Shown here: positions 24,856 to 33,741 of the stretch, piece after piece
Layout of the letters: each line of letters opens with the position of its first letter
How positions within the stretch are numbered: the first letter of the stretch is position 1
Source of the DNA: an uncultured Collinsella sp.
GTDB lineage: Bacteria; Actinomycetota; Coriobacteriia; Coriobacteriales; Coriobacteriaceae
NCBI GenBank assembly: GCA_900542155.1
Contig: UQMD01000003.1
Coordinates: 97,876 to 161,875, forward strand
Length of the DNA: 64,000 bases
Direction of reading: 5' to 3'
Made by a program: the position numbers and the translations under genes
Notes under the pieces: generated by a model
What the model was told of the DNA's origin: nothing
Database searches by the model: none
Seen by the model: only the letters and a program-made list of their open reading frames with translations

Positions 24856-26085
24856 ATGAATCGAAACGAACTCGACCCCAGCGTCCCCAGCGCCACGGAG
24901 GTCAAGAAGATCCCGCTCATTATTAAGGTGTACGCCGTCCTATGCATTCTGTCCGGTGTAGGCACGCTCCCGTCGGTCGCTGCCTTTATGTGGCAGGTCA
25001 TCACCGCGCTCATTAACGGCAACGCCGCCGAAAAGCTCGGCGACAATATGCTGCTCGCGGTTGGACTCATCGTCGCCGGCATCATGCTCTCTGCGGCAAG
25101 TGCCGTCATCCTGATCATCTTTGGCCTGGACCTCATCAAGAACCAGCGCCGCAATGCCGCCCGTCTGTCCTATATCCTTATCGCATTTACCATCGTTGAG
25201 CTTTTGGTCGACGTGATGCTCCAGGGTATCGGGCCGTTCTTGCTGCGCCCCGCCATCCAGCTCGGCATCCTCGTCGCGCTTTCGGCCACCGTCGACCCCA
25301 CGCTGCGTCAGGAGCGCGAACTGCAGCGCCGCCTGCAGGAGATGCTCGACCGCGACGCTGCCGCAGAGGGTATGCTCGGCCGCGATGAGACCGGCGAAGG
25401 CTACATCAAGCTCAACTACTTCAACCTGTTCTGGGTGTTCTTTGTCTGCTGCATACTCGGCCTGGTCGCCGAGGACATCTGGCACATGACGGTCGACGAC
25501 CCGGGCGTCTACCAGAACCGCGCCGGCATGCTGTTTGGCCCCTTCAGCCCCATCTACGGATTTGGCGCCGTGCTCATGACCATGGTACTCAACCGCTTCT
25601 ACAAAAAGAGCCCCATCATCATTTTCCTGGTAAGCGCTGTGCTCGGCGCAAGCTTTGAGGTGTTCGTGGGCTGGTTTATGCAGACCTCATTTGGCGTGGT
25701 CTCGTGGAGCTACTCGCACATGAAGCTGTTCGGCATGCCCGACCCACTCGCCGTTCTTACAGGCGGACGCACCTGCACGGGCTTTGCCTGCCTGTGGGGT
25801 CTGGGTGGCCTTATCTGGATCAAGCTGCTGCTGCCGAGGCTGCTCAAGCTCATCAACATGATTCCGTGGAAGAGTCGCTACTCGGCTACCGTCATCTTTA
25901 CCGTCATTATGCTGGTCGACGGCGTCATGACGCTGCAGTCGCTCGACTACTGGTACCAGCGCGTCAACGGCACGGAGCCGGATATTCCCGTCGCGCAGTT
26001 CTACGGCAAGTATTTCGATAACGACTACATGGAGAACCGCTTCCAGAGCATGACCATGAGTCCCAAGGATGCGACGCGCGTGTAG
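24856..26085 (+). CDS. Multispan membrane protein, CmpB-type putative ABC transporter
   Basis: A 409-residue membrane protein. The first 160 residues hold about four hydrophobic segments. The second half has the signature of PF06541 (ABC_trans_CmpB): NLFWVFFVCCILGLVAEDIW, RAGMLFGPFSPIYGFGAVL and GRTCTGFACLWGLGGLIWIK. The name putative ABC transporter permease is conventional; the family is poorly characterised and no ATPase gene is adjacent. GAGAAAGGTTCTGT precedes the ATG. It stands alone between purF and tRNA-Gln. Confidence 0.8.
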   Translation: MNRNELDPSVPSATEVKKIPLIIKVYAVLCILSGVGTLPSVAAFMWQVITALINGNAAEKLGDNMLLAVGLIVAGIMLSAASAVILIIFGLDLIKNQRRNAARLSYILIAFTIVELLVDVMLQGIGPFLLRPAIQLGILVALSATVDPTLRQERELQRRLQEMLDRDAAAEGMLGRDETGEGYIKLNYFNLFWVFFVCCILGLVAEDIWHMTVDDPGVYQNRAGMLFGPFSPIYGFGAVLMTMVLNRFYKKSPIIIFLVSAVLGASFEVFVGWFMQTSFGVVSWSYSHMKLFGMPDPLAVLTGGRTCTGFACLWGLGGLIWIKLLLPRLLKLINMIPWKSRYSATVIFTVIMLVDGVMTLQSLDYWYQRVNGTEPDIPVAQFYGKYFDNDYMENRFQSMTMSPKDATRV

Positions 26086-26155
26086 CGCCACGCAATGCCG
26101 AGATTTTCCAACGCACAGAAAAGCCCGCTGGCAGACTGACCGAGCCTGTCTATCG

Positions 26156-26229
26156 TGGCTGGGGCAGAGGGATTCGAACCCCCGTAGCTGGTACCAAAAA
26201 CCAGGGTCCTGCCGCTGGACGATGCCCCA
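26156..26229 (-). tRNA. tRNA-Gln (anticodon TTG)
   Basis: Complete cloverleaf on the minus strand. The acceptor TGGGGCA pairs with TGCCCCA, followed by discriminator G and an encoded CCA. The anticodon arm is CTGGT-TTTTGGT-ACCAG, giving TTG (decodes CAA), and the T loop is TTCGAAT. Confidence 0.97.
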
Positions 26230-26272
26230 AATGGGTGTGGGCGCGCAAGCGCGCCGCTCTAGTGTAGCGTAC

Positions 26273-27185
26273 CTAGTCGCTCAGCGCATCACATAGGCCG
26301 TCGAGAAGGCGAACGGCCAGAGTTTGCGCATCACTTGAAGTGAACGTGCCGTAGCCGGTGATGCCCGTGAGCTCGATGCGGAGCTTGATCGGGCGGGCGG
26401 GTGGCCGCCGCGGCGACCGCCGTCTTGATGCGCAGTGAGAGGTTGTTGCACTCGGCCAGGGTGATCGTGGCGCGCGGCTCGGCGTCGTCGGGCAGCGCAT
26501 CGGAGGCGATCTCGACCGTCAGGTCCACATCCTCGGGCGCGACGTCGTCATACAGCACGATGCCGCTGCCATCGGTCGTTGCGGTTGCGATATTCCACAC
26601 GCGCGAGGCGACGTTGCGGGCGATTGCGTCCTCGCCGCCGATGGCGATGCTCCAGCTTTCGAGCACGCTCGCGGCGCGGGCGAACCCCATGCGGGCCTCA
26701 GCCTCGACATCGATCACAGAGGGCTTGCCCTCCCACACATGGTGCAGGCGGTTCACGTAGTTGAAGGTGTCCTGGAACGCCATGCCATCGGCGAACAGCC
26801 CCACGTTCTCCTGGAACTGCTGCAAAGCGGCCTCGGTATGCGGGCCAAAATAGCCGTCGTCCACGCCGCAGGCAAAGCCGAGCGTGTTGAGGGCGCGCTG
26901 CAGGGCGCGTACGTCGGCACCGTGGAAATTGGGAAGGCGCAGGTACAGCGTGCGATCGCCGAGTTTGTAAGACTCGTCCACCAGCGCGCTCCAGCATGTA
27001 CCGTCCACATCCTCGCCCGCATCCAGTCCCTGCTGGGTGCGAAACGCGCGAACGGCCGCAACCGTAGTTGCGCCGAACTCCTTTGCCGTCATTTCGGCGG
27101 CGTCGATCATATATCCAAGCGAGGAAAGGCGCGTCTGCACGTCCTCGACGGCAGGCCCTTGCATTCCCTGCGAAATGGGTTCCAT
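26273..27185 (-). pseudogene. Peptidoglycan-binding-domain protein, frameshifted near the C-terminus
   Basis: The first 263 residues contain two peptidoglycan-binding repeats: GPAVEDVQTRLSSLGYMID and DVRALQRALNTLGFACGVDD, the latter ending GYFGPHTEAALQQFQ. Later residues (AARMGFARAASVLESWSIAI-like region) resemble an amidase-type fold. After TAVAAAATRP the frame changes: the zero frame gives unlikely DQAPHRAHGHHRL, while the next frame gives PIKLRIELTGITGYGTFTSS and DAQTLAVRLLDGLCDALSD. The break lies at three tandem CGGG units (26390-26401); removing one restores the frame. AAGGGGATCTC precedes the ATG at 27185. It may be a slippage mutant, a switchable gene or an assembly error. Confidence 0.7.
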
Positions 27186-27350
27186 GAGATCCCCTTACAA
27201 CCTGGCGCACGCTGCGGACTTACAGGCCGCACGGCGCGTCTTCATGCGCGCGGGAGAACGAGTGCCTTCGCGCGGCATACATCATACAGTCTACCAAGAG
27301 TGCCGACGGCTCCGCATAAAGTACAGCAGAGTGCCACCTTGCAAACGGAG

Positions 27351-28067
27351 TTAGCTTGATTCGCTTACGCGTACTTCAAAGTCAAAGGAGTTACTTTCGC
27401 CTCGATACGTCGCCACGGAATACTCGACAGGAGAGTCAAGCGCGTCTCGTGCAACGGTTTGGAAAATGATGAGGGGGTCGCCCTCTTCAATGTCGAGCAG
27501 GGCGGCGGTCGTCACATTGGCTTTTGAGACCTCGAGGTGGCGGTGCGCTCGCTCGACTGGGTTGCCAGATTTGCTCATGGCAAAATACAGGCTGGTCTCT
27601 TCAAAGTTGACAGCATCGAAGTCTTGGTACGGTTTGCAGGGAATATAGCTTTCCACAAATACGTTGGGGGTGTCGTCGGCATATCTTAGGCGGACGAGTT
27701 TGTACACGTCTTCGCCGGGCTCCAGCTCAAGCTTGCTGGCGATTTCGGTTGTTGCTTTGACTCGCTTGAAGGTGAGGACCTTGGTGCGTGGTGCGCGTCC
27801 GGCTCGCTTCATCTCGTCCTCGAAGCTCATAATGCGCATGGCAAAGGCCTGATCGACCTTGGGGAGCGTTACAACGGTGCCACGGCGCTGCCGTTTTTCC
27901 AAGTAGCCTTCGCTTACAAGGGTTTGCATGGCCTGGCGAATAGTTGACCGGCTGACGCCGTACATATCGCATAGTTGCATTTCAGAGGGGATGGTTTCGC
28001 CCACGGCGTACGTGCCGTTTTTAATTTTGGCGAGTAGATCATCTTTGATTTGGTCATAGAGCGTCAT
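27351..28067 (-). CDS. GntR-family regulator with UTRA sensor domain
   Basis: A 238-residue regulator. The winged helix (residues about 5-70) includes MYGVSRSTIRQAMQTLVSEG, and the UTRA ligand domain (about 85-235) ends PVEYSVATYRGESNSFDFEV. UTRA domains of the HutC subfamily bind small metabolites, often sugar phosphates. It lies downstream of a mannose-family PTS. A GTATGAC word overlaps its own start and recurs in the promoter region between the PTS operon and deoC, so it probably controls both and itself. No strong ribosome site is seen before the ATG. Confidence 0.88.
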   Translation of the reverse strand: MTLYDQIKDDLLAKIKNGTYAVGETIPSEMQLCDMYGVSRSTIRQAMQTLVSEGYLEKRQRRGTVVTLPKVDQAFAMRIMSFEDEMKRAGRAPRTKVLTFKRVKATTEIASKLELEPGEDVYKLVRLRYADDTPNVFVESYIPCKPYQDFDAVNFEETSLYFAMSKSGNPVERAHRHLEVSKANVTTAALLDIEEGDPLIIFQTVARDALDSPVEYSVATYRGESNSFDFEVRVSESS

Positions 28068-28070
28068 TTT

Positions 28071-28077
28071 GTCATAC
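28071..28077 (-). promoter_or_regulatory. GTATGAC motif at the GntR gene start
   Basis: On the minus strand GGTATGACAAAATGACG covers the start codon of the regulator gene. The same GTATGAC word is found at 30921-30927 and 31016-31022. This is the expected pattern for an autoregulated local repressor, but the assignment is inference. Confidence 0.35.
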
Positions 28078-28181
28078 CTTTTTAAGGCCGAAGTTGGAAC
28101 GAATATAACATATGGGGCGGAGCCATAAGGCTCCGCCCCGATGGTCGGGTTAAATTGTTGGCTTGCCGATTGAGCTATTGC

Positions 28182-29033
28182 TTAGAAGACGCCCAGCAGG
28201 CAGAGCGCGGAGACCACGACGGTCAGGATGACGATGACCTTGGTGGGGCTGTACTGCTTCTTGCCCAGCATCCACCAGGTGATCAGCACGGTCGCCAGGG
28301 GAAGGATGGAGGGGAACACGCCGTCGAGGGTTGCCTGCAGGGGCTGCCATTCGCCGCCCAGCGGGATGTTGAGGGTGGTGGTCAGGCCGATGTTGCCTGC
28401 GGCGAGGGCGCCGATGACCATGATGCCCAGGATGTTGAAGGCATCGGTGATGCGGCGGGCGTTCTCGCCCACGATGACGTCGATGGCGCCGACGCCGAGC
28501 TTGTAGCCGGTGCGGTAGCTGATGAACGAGATGAGCGGGCCGAGGATACCGTAGGCGATCATGTAGAACAGCGGGCCGATCGGGCTACCGCCCGTGGCGA
28601 GGCTCATACCGATCGAGAGCAGGATCGGGACGATGATGCCCTGGATGATGGAGTCGCCGATGCCCGCCAGGGGGCCCATGAGGGTTGCCTTGATGTTGTT
28701 GGGCATATCCTCGGAGACCTCGCCGCCCATGGCGATGTTCTCCTCGAGGGAGGTCACGATGCCGTTGATGAGCTGGCCGGTCTGGGGCTCGGTGTTGAAG
28801 AACACGGAGTGGCGGACGAGCAGGCGGCGCTTGGCGTCGGGGTCATCCTTGTAGTACTTCTCGGCAAAGGGGAGCTATGCCCAGGCGTAGGCGTGGCCCT
28901 GGAGCTTCTCGTAGCTCATCGAGGACAGGTGGGTGAAGGCCCAACGCAGCCAGATGGTGTTGAGCTCCTTGTTGGAAAGGTGGCCGCCGTTTTCGGTCTT
29001 CTTGGCGGGTGGGCTGGTGAGTTCCGTAGTCAT
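28182..29033 (-). pseudogene. Mannose-family PTS IID component, interrupted by an in-frame stop
   Basis: The reading frame starts at an ATG at 29033 behind AAGGAGCGAACTCAC and reads MTTELTSPPAKKTENGGHLS, with YEKLQGHAYAWA next to codon 52. Codon 53 is TAG (28875-28877). After it the same frame resumes with normal IID sequence, LPFAEKYYKDDPDAKRRLLV, then VFFNTEPQTG and MGPLAGIGDSIIQGIIVPIL, to the stop at 28182. Full length would be about 283 residues. Relatives usually have a Met at this point. Without IID the transporter would fail unless the stop is read through, translation restarts, or the base call is wrong. Confidence 0.8.
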
Positions 29034-29054
29034 GTGAGTTCGCTCCTTCGGGGA

Positions 29055-29888
29055 TTAGAACAGATCGTCATCTTCGTAGACCGCGGTGGTCTCCTGGGGC
29101 TCGGAGGTCGCGAGCGCGGGTTCGGCGGTCTTGCCGCTCGACAGGAACACGAGGTAGGCGACGAGTGCGGCGAGGAACACGATGGCGATCATGGAGAGGC
29201 CGGCGAAGGAGAGGAGCACGAAGCCCGCGAGGAAGAAGATCAGCTGGGCCTTGTCCTTGATCACGATGTTCATGAGCATGCCGATGCCGAGAGCGGGAAG
29301 GACGCCGCCGAGGACGGAGATGATATGCGTGACGACCTCGGGAACGCTATTGAGCAGGGTTTCGACCACGCCCTGGCCAAAGTAGACGACCAAAAACACC
29401 GGGACGGCGCGGATGAAGAAGGTGCAGATTTGGGGGTAGATGATGTGCCACTTAGTGATGCCGCGACCATCGTTGGCCTCAGCGGCGGTCTGGGCCTTGC
29501 CGTTGAAGAAGGAGTAGAGGGCCATGCGGGTGTTGTAGAAGATGAGGCCGAGGGTTTGGCCCATGAGCACGGAAAGGGTGACGGCGATTGCCGGATCCTT
29601 GGTGGTGGCCATGGCCAATCCGATGCCGCCGTAGGAAGCGTAGGTGATTTCGGAGTTGATCGCGCCGCCGGTGGACAGGTTGGCGATGAAGACGGCCTGG
29701 ACGGCGACGCCGCATAGAACGCCGGCGCTCACGTCGCCGAAGACGAGGCCGCACAGCAGGCCGGCGACGAGCGGGCGGCCCATTACGTAGTAGCCACCGG
29801 ACATGCCGAACAGGCAGGCGCTCTCGATGGCGCCCAGGTAGCAGAAGACGCCGCACATGAGCGCGGGGAAGAGCAGGGTAAGGTCCAT
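29055..29888 (-). CDS. Mannose-family PTS IIC permease
   Basis: A 277-residue IIC membrane component that with IID forms the sugar channel. It has about eight hydrophobic segments, with family phrases GGYYVMGRPLVAGLLCGLVF and YASYGGIGLAMATTKDPA. Unlike many relatives it ends in an acidic hydrophilic tail (ETTAVYEDDDLF), similar to the tail of the IIA of the same operon (LADDDLF). GGAGGAACACC precedes the ATG. The gene lies 21 bases before the broken IID. Confidence 0.92.
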   Translation of the reverse strand: MDLTLLFPALMCGVFCYLGAIESACLFGMSGGYYVMGRPLVAGLLCGLVFGDVSAGVLCGVAVQAVFIANLSTGGAINSEITYASYGGIGLAMATTKDPAIAVTLSVLMGQTLGLIFYNTRMALYSFFNGKAQTAAEANDGRGITKWHIIYPQICTFFIRAVPVFLVVYFGQGVVETLLNSVPEVVTHIISVLGGVLPALGIGMLMNIVIKDKAQLIFFLAGFVLLSFAGLSMIAIVFLAALVAYLVFLSSGKTAEPALATSEPQETTAVYEDDDLF

Positions 29889-29918
29889 GGTGTTCCTCCT
29901 AAGCTGGTGTTGATGCGT

Positions 29919-30413
29919 TTACATCGACTGGTACTTGGTTTTGACCGCGGGCCAGGTGCGGACAGCGTCGTCGGGCAGCAGCTGGAACTGAAGGTCGATG
30001 CCGGCAGCCTCGAGCTCATCGAGCGCGACGACGTCCTCGTCGTTCATCATCACGGTATTGCCCATGTTCTTGGTGCCCTCGCGCGTGGCATTGAGGTTTC
30101 CGATGTTGAGCACGCCGCCGAAGTCGCCGTCGATCTTGACCAGGTCGGCGAAGTTGCGGATCGAGTCGGAGATGACGAAGAAGTTCTTTGCCGAGGCCTG
30201 GGCCTTGGCGAGGGCCTCAGGTCCCTGGGCGAGGGTGTAGATGCCGAGCTTGAGTTTGCCCGCTGCGGCTTTGAGCACCTTGCAGCGAAGCTGGTCCGCG
30301 GCGATCTTGTCGCTGATCACCAGGATGGCGTCAGCCGGCTTCACCGCGACCCACCGGGTGGTGGTCTGTCCGTGGATGACTCGGTCGTCCACGCGTGCGA
30401 GCACGATTGCCAT
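29919..30413 (-). CDS. Mannose-family PTS IIB protein
   Basis: A 164-residue cytoplasmic IIB that takes phosphate from IIA to the incoming sugar. The active histidine is in RVDDRVIHGQTTTRW. AAGGAGACACA precedes the ATG at 30413 (MAIVLARVDD), so this start is preferred over one five codons upstream. Order in the operon is IIA, IIB, IIC, IID. The IIA and IIB are separate proteins rather than the fused IIAB of enteric ManX. Confidence 0.93.
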   Translation of the reverse strand: MAIVLARVDDRVIHGQTTTRWVAVKPADAILVISDKIAADQLRCKVLKAAAGKLKLGIYTLAQGPEALAKAQASAKNFFVISDSIRNFADLVKIDGDFGGVLNIGNLNATREGTKNMGNTVMMNDEDVVALDELEAAGIDLQFQLLPDDAVRTWPAVKTKYQSM

Positions 30414-30458
30414 TGTGTCTCCTTCCATTGGGCGATTCTTTTGGGAATCGCGTTATCA

Positions 30459-30887
30459 CTAAAACAGGTCGTCGTCCGCGAGGGACTCATCTTCATCCGG
30501 GAGGGCCGCTGCGGTGACGCCGGAGGTTCCAGCGTTGAGCGCGAGTTCGACGGCGGCGTCCAGGTCGTCACTTGCCGCAGCCGCGACGCCGACCTCGATG
30601 AGCATGCCGAAATTGAAGCCCGATACGACGCGCAGGTGCTCGGGGTTTTCGAGGAACAGGGCGTAGGCCTCGTTGTAGGGGGTTCCGCCGAGTAGATCCG
30701 CGAGGATGAGCGTGTTGCCTGATTCGAGCTGCGTCTTGACCGCATTGGAAAGGTGCTCGCGGAAGACGTCGACGCCGTCGTCGCCCAGACCCACGGCGAC
30801 GATGGGGCTGTCGCTCGAGACCATCTTCTTATAGGTGTCGAGCATGCCGTCGCAAAGCGTGCCGTGTGAAGTCAATACGATGTTCAC
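30459..30887 (-). CDS. Mannose-family PTS IIA protein
   Basis: A 142-residue IIA, first gene of the operon. The phosphorylated His8 is in LTSHGTLCDGM, and ADLLGGTPYNEA is the family signature. The start is a GTG at 30887 behind AAAGGAGATATCA. The C-terminus is an acidic tail ending LADDDLF, like the IIC of this operon, which may aid assembly. The upstream region carries the GTATGAC motif. Confidence 0.92.
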   Translation of the reverse strand: MNIVLTSHGTLCDGMLDTYKKMVSSDSPIVAVGLGDDGVDVFREHLSNAVKTQLESGNTLILADLLGGTPYNEAYALFLENPEHLRVVSGFNFGMLIEVGVAAAASDDLDAAVELALNAGTSGVTAAALPDEDESLADDDLF

Positions 30888-30920
30888 TGATATCTCCTTT
30901 CGTCGCGATTAATCATATAT

Positions 30921-31030
30921 GTATGACCAAAATGTTTAGAGATTGAATCTTTTTGAGTCCACAAACGGTATTAAATCGGACATAAACGGTAAATAGTATT
31001 ATTTAGCATCAATATGTATGACAATATGCT
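30921..31030. promoter_or_regulatory. Divergent control region between PTS operon and deoC
   Basis: ATATGTATGAC occurs twice in direct orientation, with GTATGAC at 30921-30927 and 31016-31022. The second copy sits between a -35 TTAGCA (31003-31008) and a -10 TATGCT (31025-31030), spaced 16 bases, which is a credible deoC promoter. A bound repressor there would block it. The first copy is 35 to 40 bases before the PTS IIA start. Both are candidate sites for the GntR regulator at 27351. Confidence 0.5.
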
Positions 31031-31071
31031 AGGATGCAGGCACGCACCAATCCTCAACGAAGGGAGCCGTC

Positions 31072-31782
31072 ATGGCACGTTACACGCTCGATGATCTCGC
31101 CCGTCTGGTCGACCACACCAACCTCCACCCCGACGCCACGCGCGAGGATATGGAGAAGCTCTGCCAGGAGGCGAAGGACTACCACTTCAAGATGGTCGCC
31201 ATCAACTCCGTCCAGTCCAAGCTCTGCTCCGAGCTCCTCGCCGGTACCGACATCCACACCGGTGCCGCCATCGGCTTCCCCCTCGGCCAGACTACCATCG
31301 CCACCAAGGTCTTCGAGACCAAGGACGCCCTGGCCAACGGCGCGAATGAGATCGACTACGTGATCAACCTCACCGAGCTCAAGGCCGGCAACTGGGCCTA
31401 CATCAAGGACGAGATGCAGCAGATCGTCGACGTCTGCCGCGAAGCCGGCGTCCCCTCCAAGGTCATCTTCGAGAATTGCCTGCTTACCGAGGATGAGAAG
31501 CTCGAGCTGTGCAAGATCGCCAGCGAGGTCCTGCCCACCTTCGTGAAGACCTCCACCGGCTTCTCCACCGGCGGCGCGACCGTCGAGGACGTCCGTCTCA
31601 TGCGCGAGCACACCGACCCCCGTGTTAAGGTTAAGGCCGCTGGCGGCATCCGCACTGCCGACGCCTTTCTCGACATGGTCCGTGCCGGCGCCGAGCGCAT
31701 CGGATGCAGTGCCGGCATGCCCATCATCGATGAGCTGCGTACCCGCATGGAGAGCGAGGGCATCGACGCCTTCGAGCTGTAA
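31072..31782 (+). CDS. deoC: Deoxyribose-phosphate aldolase (DeoC)
   Basis: A 236-residue class I aldolase that splits deoxyribose 5-phosphate into glyceraldehyde 3-phosphate and acetaldehyde. The Schiff-base lysine is in [15 protein letters not shown], the second lysine in [15 protein letters not shown], and the conserved Asp in [22 protein letters not shown] precedes the ATG. It leads a three-gene operon with an isomerase and a reductase and faces a mannose-family PTS. That setting hints at a sugar other than nucleoside deoxyribose, or at an aldolase with shifted specificity. Confidence 0.92.
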   Translation: MARYTLDDLARLVDHTNLHPDATREDMEKLCQEAKDYHFKMVAINSVQSKLCSELLAGTDIHTGAAIGFPLGQTTIATKVFETKDALANGANEIDYVINLTELKAGNWAYIKDEMQQIVDVCREAGVPSKVIFENCLLTEDEKLELCKIASEVLPTFVKTSTGFSTGGATVEDVRLMREHTDPRVKVKAAGGIRTADAFLDMVRAGAERIGCSAGMPIIDELRTRMESEGIDAFEL

Positions 31783-31791
31783 GGAGTGCAT

Positions 31792-32736
31792 ATGGGCCCC
31801 ATCCTGCTCAAGCCCAACTACATCTCTCCCGTCTGGTCGGGCCCGCGCGTCAACGAGGCGCGCGGCCTTTCCGGGGACGCCCTGTACGGTGAGTCGTTCG
31901 ACGTGTCCGTGCACGATGGGCTGGTCAACGATGTCGACGGCGGTCCGTTCGACGGCATGCCGCTCGACCGCGTGATAGCCGAGAACAAGACCGCCATCAT
32001 GGGTGAGCTCGATCACGACGGCATCGTGCAGATCATCACGATGGACGCCGGTGAGAACCTGTCCATCCAGGTGCATCCCGACGAGGCGTATGCCCGCGAG
32101 CGCGAGTCCGACCACGAGAAGGCGGAGTCCTGGTACATCCTGGACGCCGAGCCCGGCGCCTCGATCATCTGCGGCACGACGACCGACGACCTCGACGCGT
32201 TGCGTGATGCGACGGCAGATGATAGCGTGGGTGACCGCTACGGAAGGCGCGTCCCCGTGAGCGAGGGCGATTTCGTGCTCATCCCCGCGGGGACCTTGCA
32301 TGCGATGGGCGAGGGCGTATTCGCCCTCGAGGTCGGCAGTCTGGGCTTCAAGACGTACCGGTTCTGCGATTGGGGTCGCGGTCGCGAACTCCATGTCGAG
32401 CAGGCGTTCGATGTGCTCGACACTTCGATCCGTCCCGAGCCGGCGCACTTCGGCGCCTTCGATCCGAAGGCTCCCGCGAGCGTGCATCGTGGCGTCACGC
32501 ACCGTCTGTTCACCTCAGACGTCGTTGACGTCCGGGGCGAATGGGAATGCCTCCTGGGCGATCGATATGCCGTTCTGTCCTGCGTGGGCGGTCATGCCCG
32601 GGTGGTCACGGACGACGGTGCCGTCGATCTTCCCCGCACCGCCTCTGCGCTGATTCCTGCGAGTGCGGGATCGTTCACGGTCGAGGGGACGTGTCGCGTG
32701 TTGGTGAGTCGCGTCGTCGATGAGCGTGACGGCTAG
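31792..32736 (+). CDS. Class I mannose-6-phosphate isomerase-like cupin
   Basis: A 314-residue ManA-type protein that would interconvert mannose 6-phosphate and fructose 6-phosphate or a related pair. Zinc ligands are expected in LSIQVHPDEAYARE and in IPAGTLHAMGEG. AAGGAGTGCAT precedes the ATG at 31792, nine bases after the deoC stop. Next to a mannose-family PTS a role in processing the imported sugar phosphate is reasonable. The exact substrate is uncertain. Confidence 0.82.
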   Translation: MGPILLKPNYISPVWSGPRVNEARGLSGDALYGESFDVSVHDGLVNDVDGGPFDGMPLDRVIAENKTAIMGELDHDGIVQIITMDAGENLSIQVHPDEAYARERESDHEKAESWYILDAEPGASIICGTTTDDLDALRDATADDSVGDRYGRRVPVSEGDFVLIPAGTLHAMGEGVFALEVGSLGFKTYRFCDWGRGRELHVEQAFDVLDTSIRPEPAHFGAFDPKAPASVHRGVTHRLFTSDVVDVRGEWECLLGDRYAVLSCVGGHARVVTDDGAVDLPRTASALIPASAGSFTVEGTCRVLVSRVVDERDG

Positions 32737-32763
32737 CGCGACGGGGAGTAATTGGGGGTCGAT

Positions 32764-33642
32764 ATGTCCGGATCAAAGTCTCGTGTTGTGGTGACGGGTG
32801 CGAATGGGTATCTTGCGAGCCTCATTCGTTTGTACAACGCCGATAAGTTCGAGTTCGTGAGTGTTACTCGCGCCGACGTGGACCTTTCAGACGTCGAGGC
32901 GGTTGCCGAGTTTTTCTCTGCGCTTGAGTTCGACGTCTGCCTCCATATGGCGGCGGATGCCTCGACGGCCCGCTGCGAGGGCGATCCAGAGGGTACACAT
33001 CGAATCAACACGGAGTCGTCCATCGCTATCGCCCGAGCGTGTCGCGCCCGTGGTGCGCGCATGGTCTTCTTCTCGACCGAGCAGTGTTTTAACGCCTCGC
33101 CCGGTGAAGCGCCGTTCCATGAGGACGACGAGATGGCAACCACCACACGATACGGCGCGCAGAAGATGGAGGCGGACGCCTGGATCAGGGAGAACCTCGA
33201 CAATTATCTGATTTTGCGCCTCTCGTGGATGTTCGGCCTTCCTATGCCCGGGGCAAAGCCCGCCCCTAACATCCTTACGAACGTGCTGCATGCGGTTCGG
33301 ACGGGAGAGCCTGCGGCGTTTCGTGTGCATGAGCGGCGGAACATGACGTACGGTCAGGAGCTGGCGAGCGCCATATCGCAAATTCTCGTGCTGCCCAGCG
33401 GCGCGTATCATTTTGCGAGCCAAAACGGCCTGAGCACCTACGAGACTGCCCGTCTCGTGGCCAGCCGCCTCGGTTGCGACGAGCACCGTATCGAGGAGCT
33501 CGTGCTTCCCGACACCGAGACCTATGCCGATCGACCACGGGACTTCCGTCTTTCCTCGGAAAAGCTCGCGCACGCGGGGGTACATCTGGGAACGTTCGAA
33601 GATGGCCTCGAAAGATGCTTGAGAGATTTCGGAATGCTGTAG
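32764..33642 (+). CDS. RmlD-like NAD(P)-dependent sugar reductase/epimerase
   Basis: A 292-residue extended short-chain dehydrogenase. The nucleotide-binding motif is VVVTGANGYLASL, the catalytic tyrosine and lysine are in TRYGAQKMEAD, and a substrate-domain signature is RRNMTYGQELASAISQIL. It resembles dTDP-4-dehydrorhamnose reductases (RmlD), but no other dTDP-rhamnose gene is nearby. GGGGGTCGAT precedes the ATG at 32764. As third gene of the deoC operon it may act on a sugar or sugar phosphate during catabolism. Confidence 0.8.
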   Translation: MSGSKSRVVVTGANGYLASLIRLYNADKFEFVSVTRADVDLSDVEAVAEFFSALEFDVCLHMAADASTARCEGDPEGTHRINTESSIAIARACRARGARMVFFSTEQCFNASPGEAPFHEDDEMATTTRYGAQKMEADAWIRENLDNYLILRLSWMFGLPMPGAKPAPNILTNVLHAVRTGEPAAFRVHERRNMTYGQELASAISQILVLPSGAYHFASQNGLSTYETARLVASRLGCDEHRIEELVLPDTETYADRPRDFRLSSEKLAHAGVHLGTFEDGLERCLRDFGML

Positions 33643-33683
33643 CGCGTGGAACGCGTGCGACATATTGGCCGTTCAACTCGAAG

Positions 33684-33718
33684 GCCCGATCGGTGATTGA
33701 ACTGCCAGCGGGCTTTTT
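33684..33718 (+). terminator. Terminator of the deoC operon
   Basis: GCCCG (33684-33688) pairs with CGGGC (33709-33713) and is followed by TTTTT. The loop can form an additional short stem. It lies 42 bases after the last gene of the operon. Confidence 0.55.
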
Positions 33719-33741
33719 GTTGGCGAGTGCTGCTGCCGGCA

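Noticed and set aside
28155..29717. A 520-codon plus-strand frame opposite the PTS IIC and IID genes
   Set aside because: Antisense shadow of conserved membrane genes with an Asp/Glu/Gly-biased translation. It has no start signal or recognisable domain.
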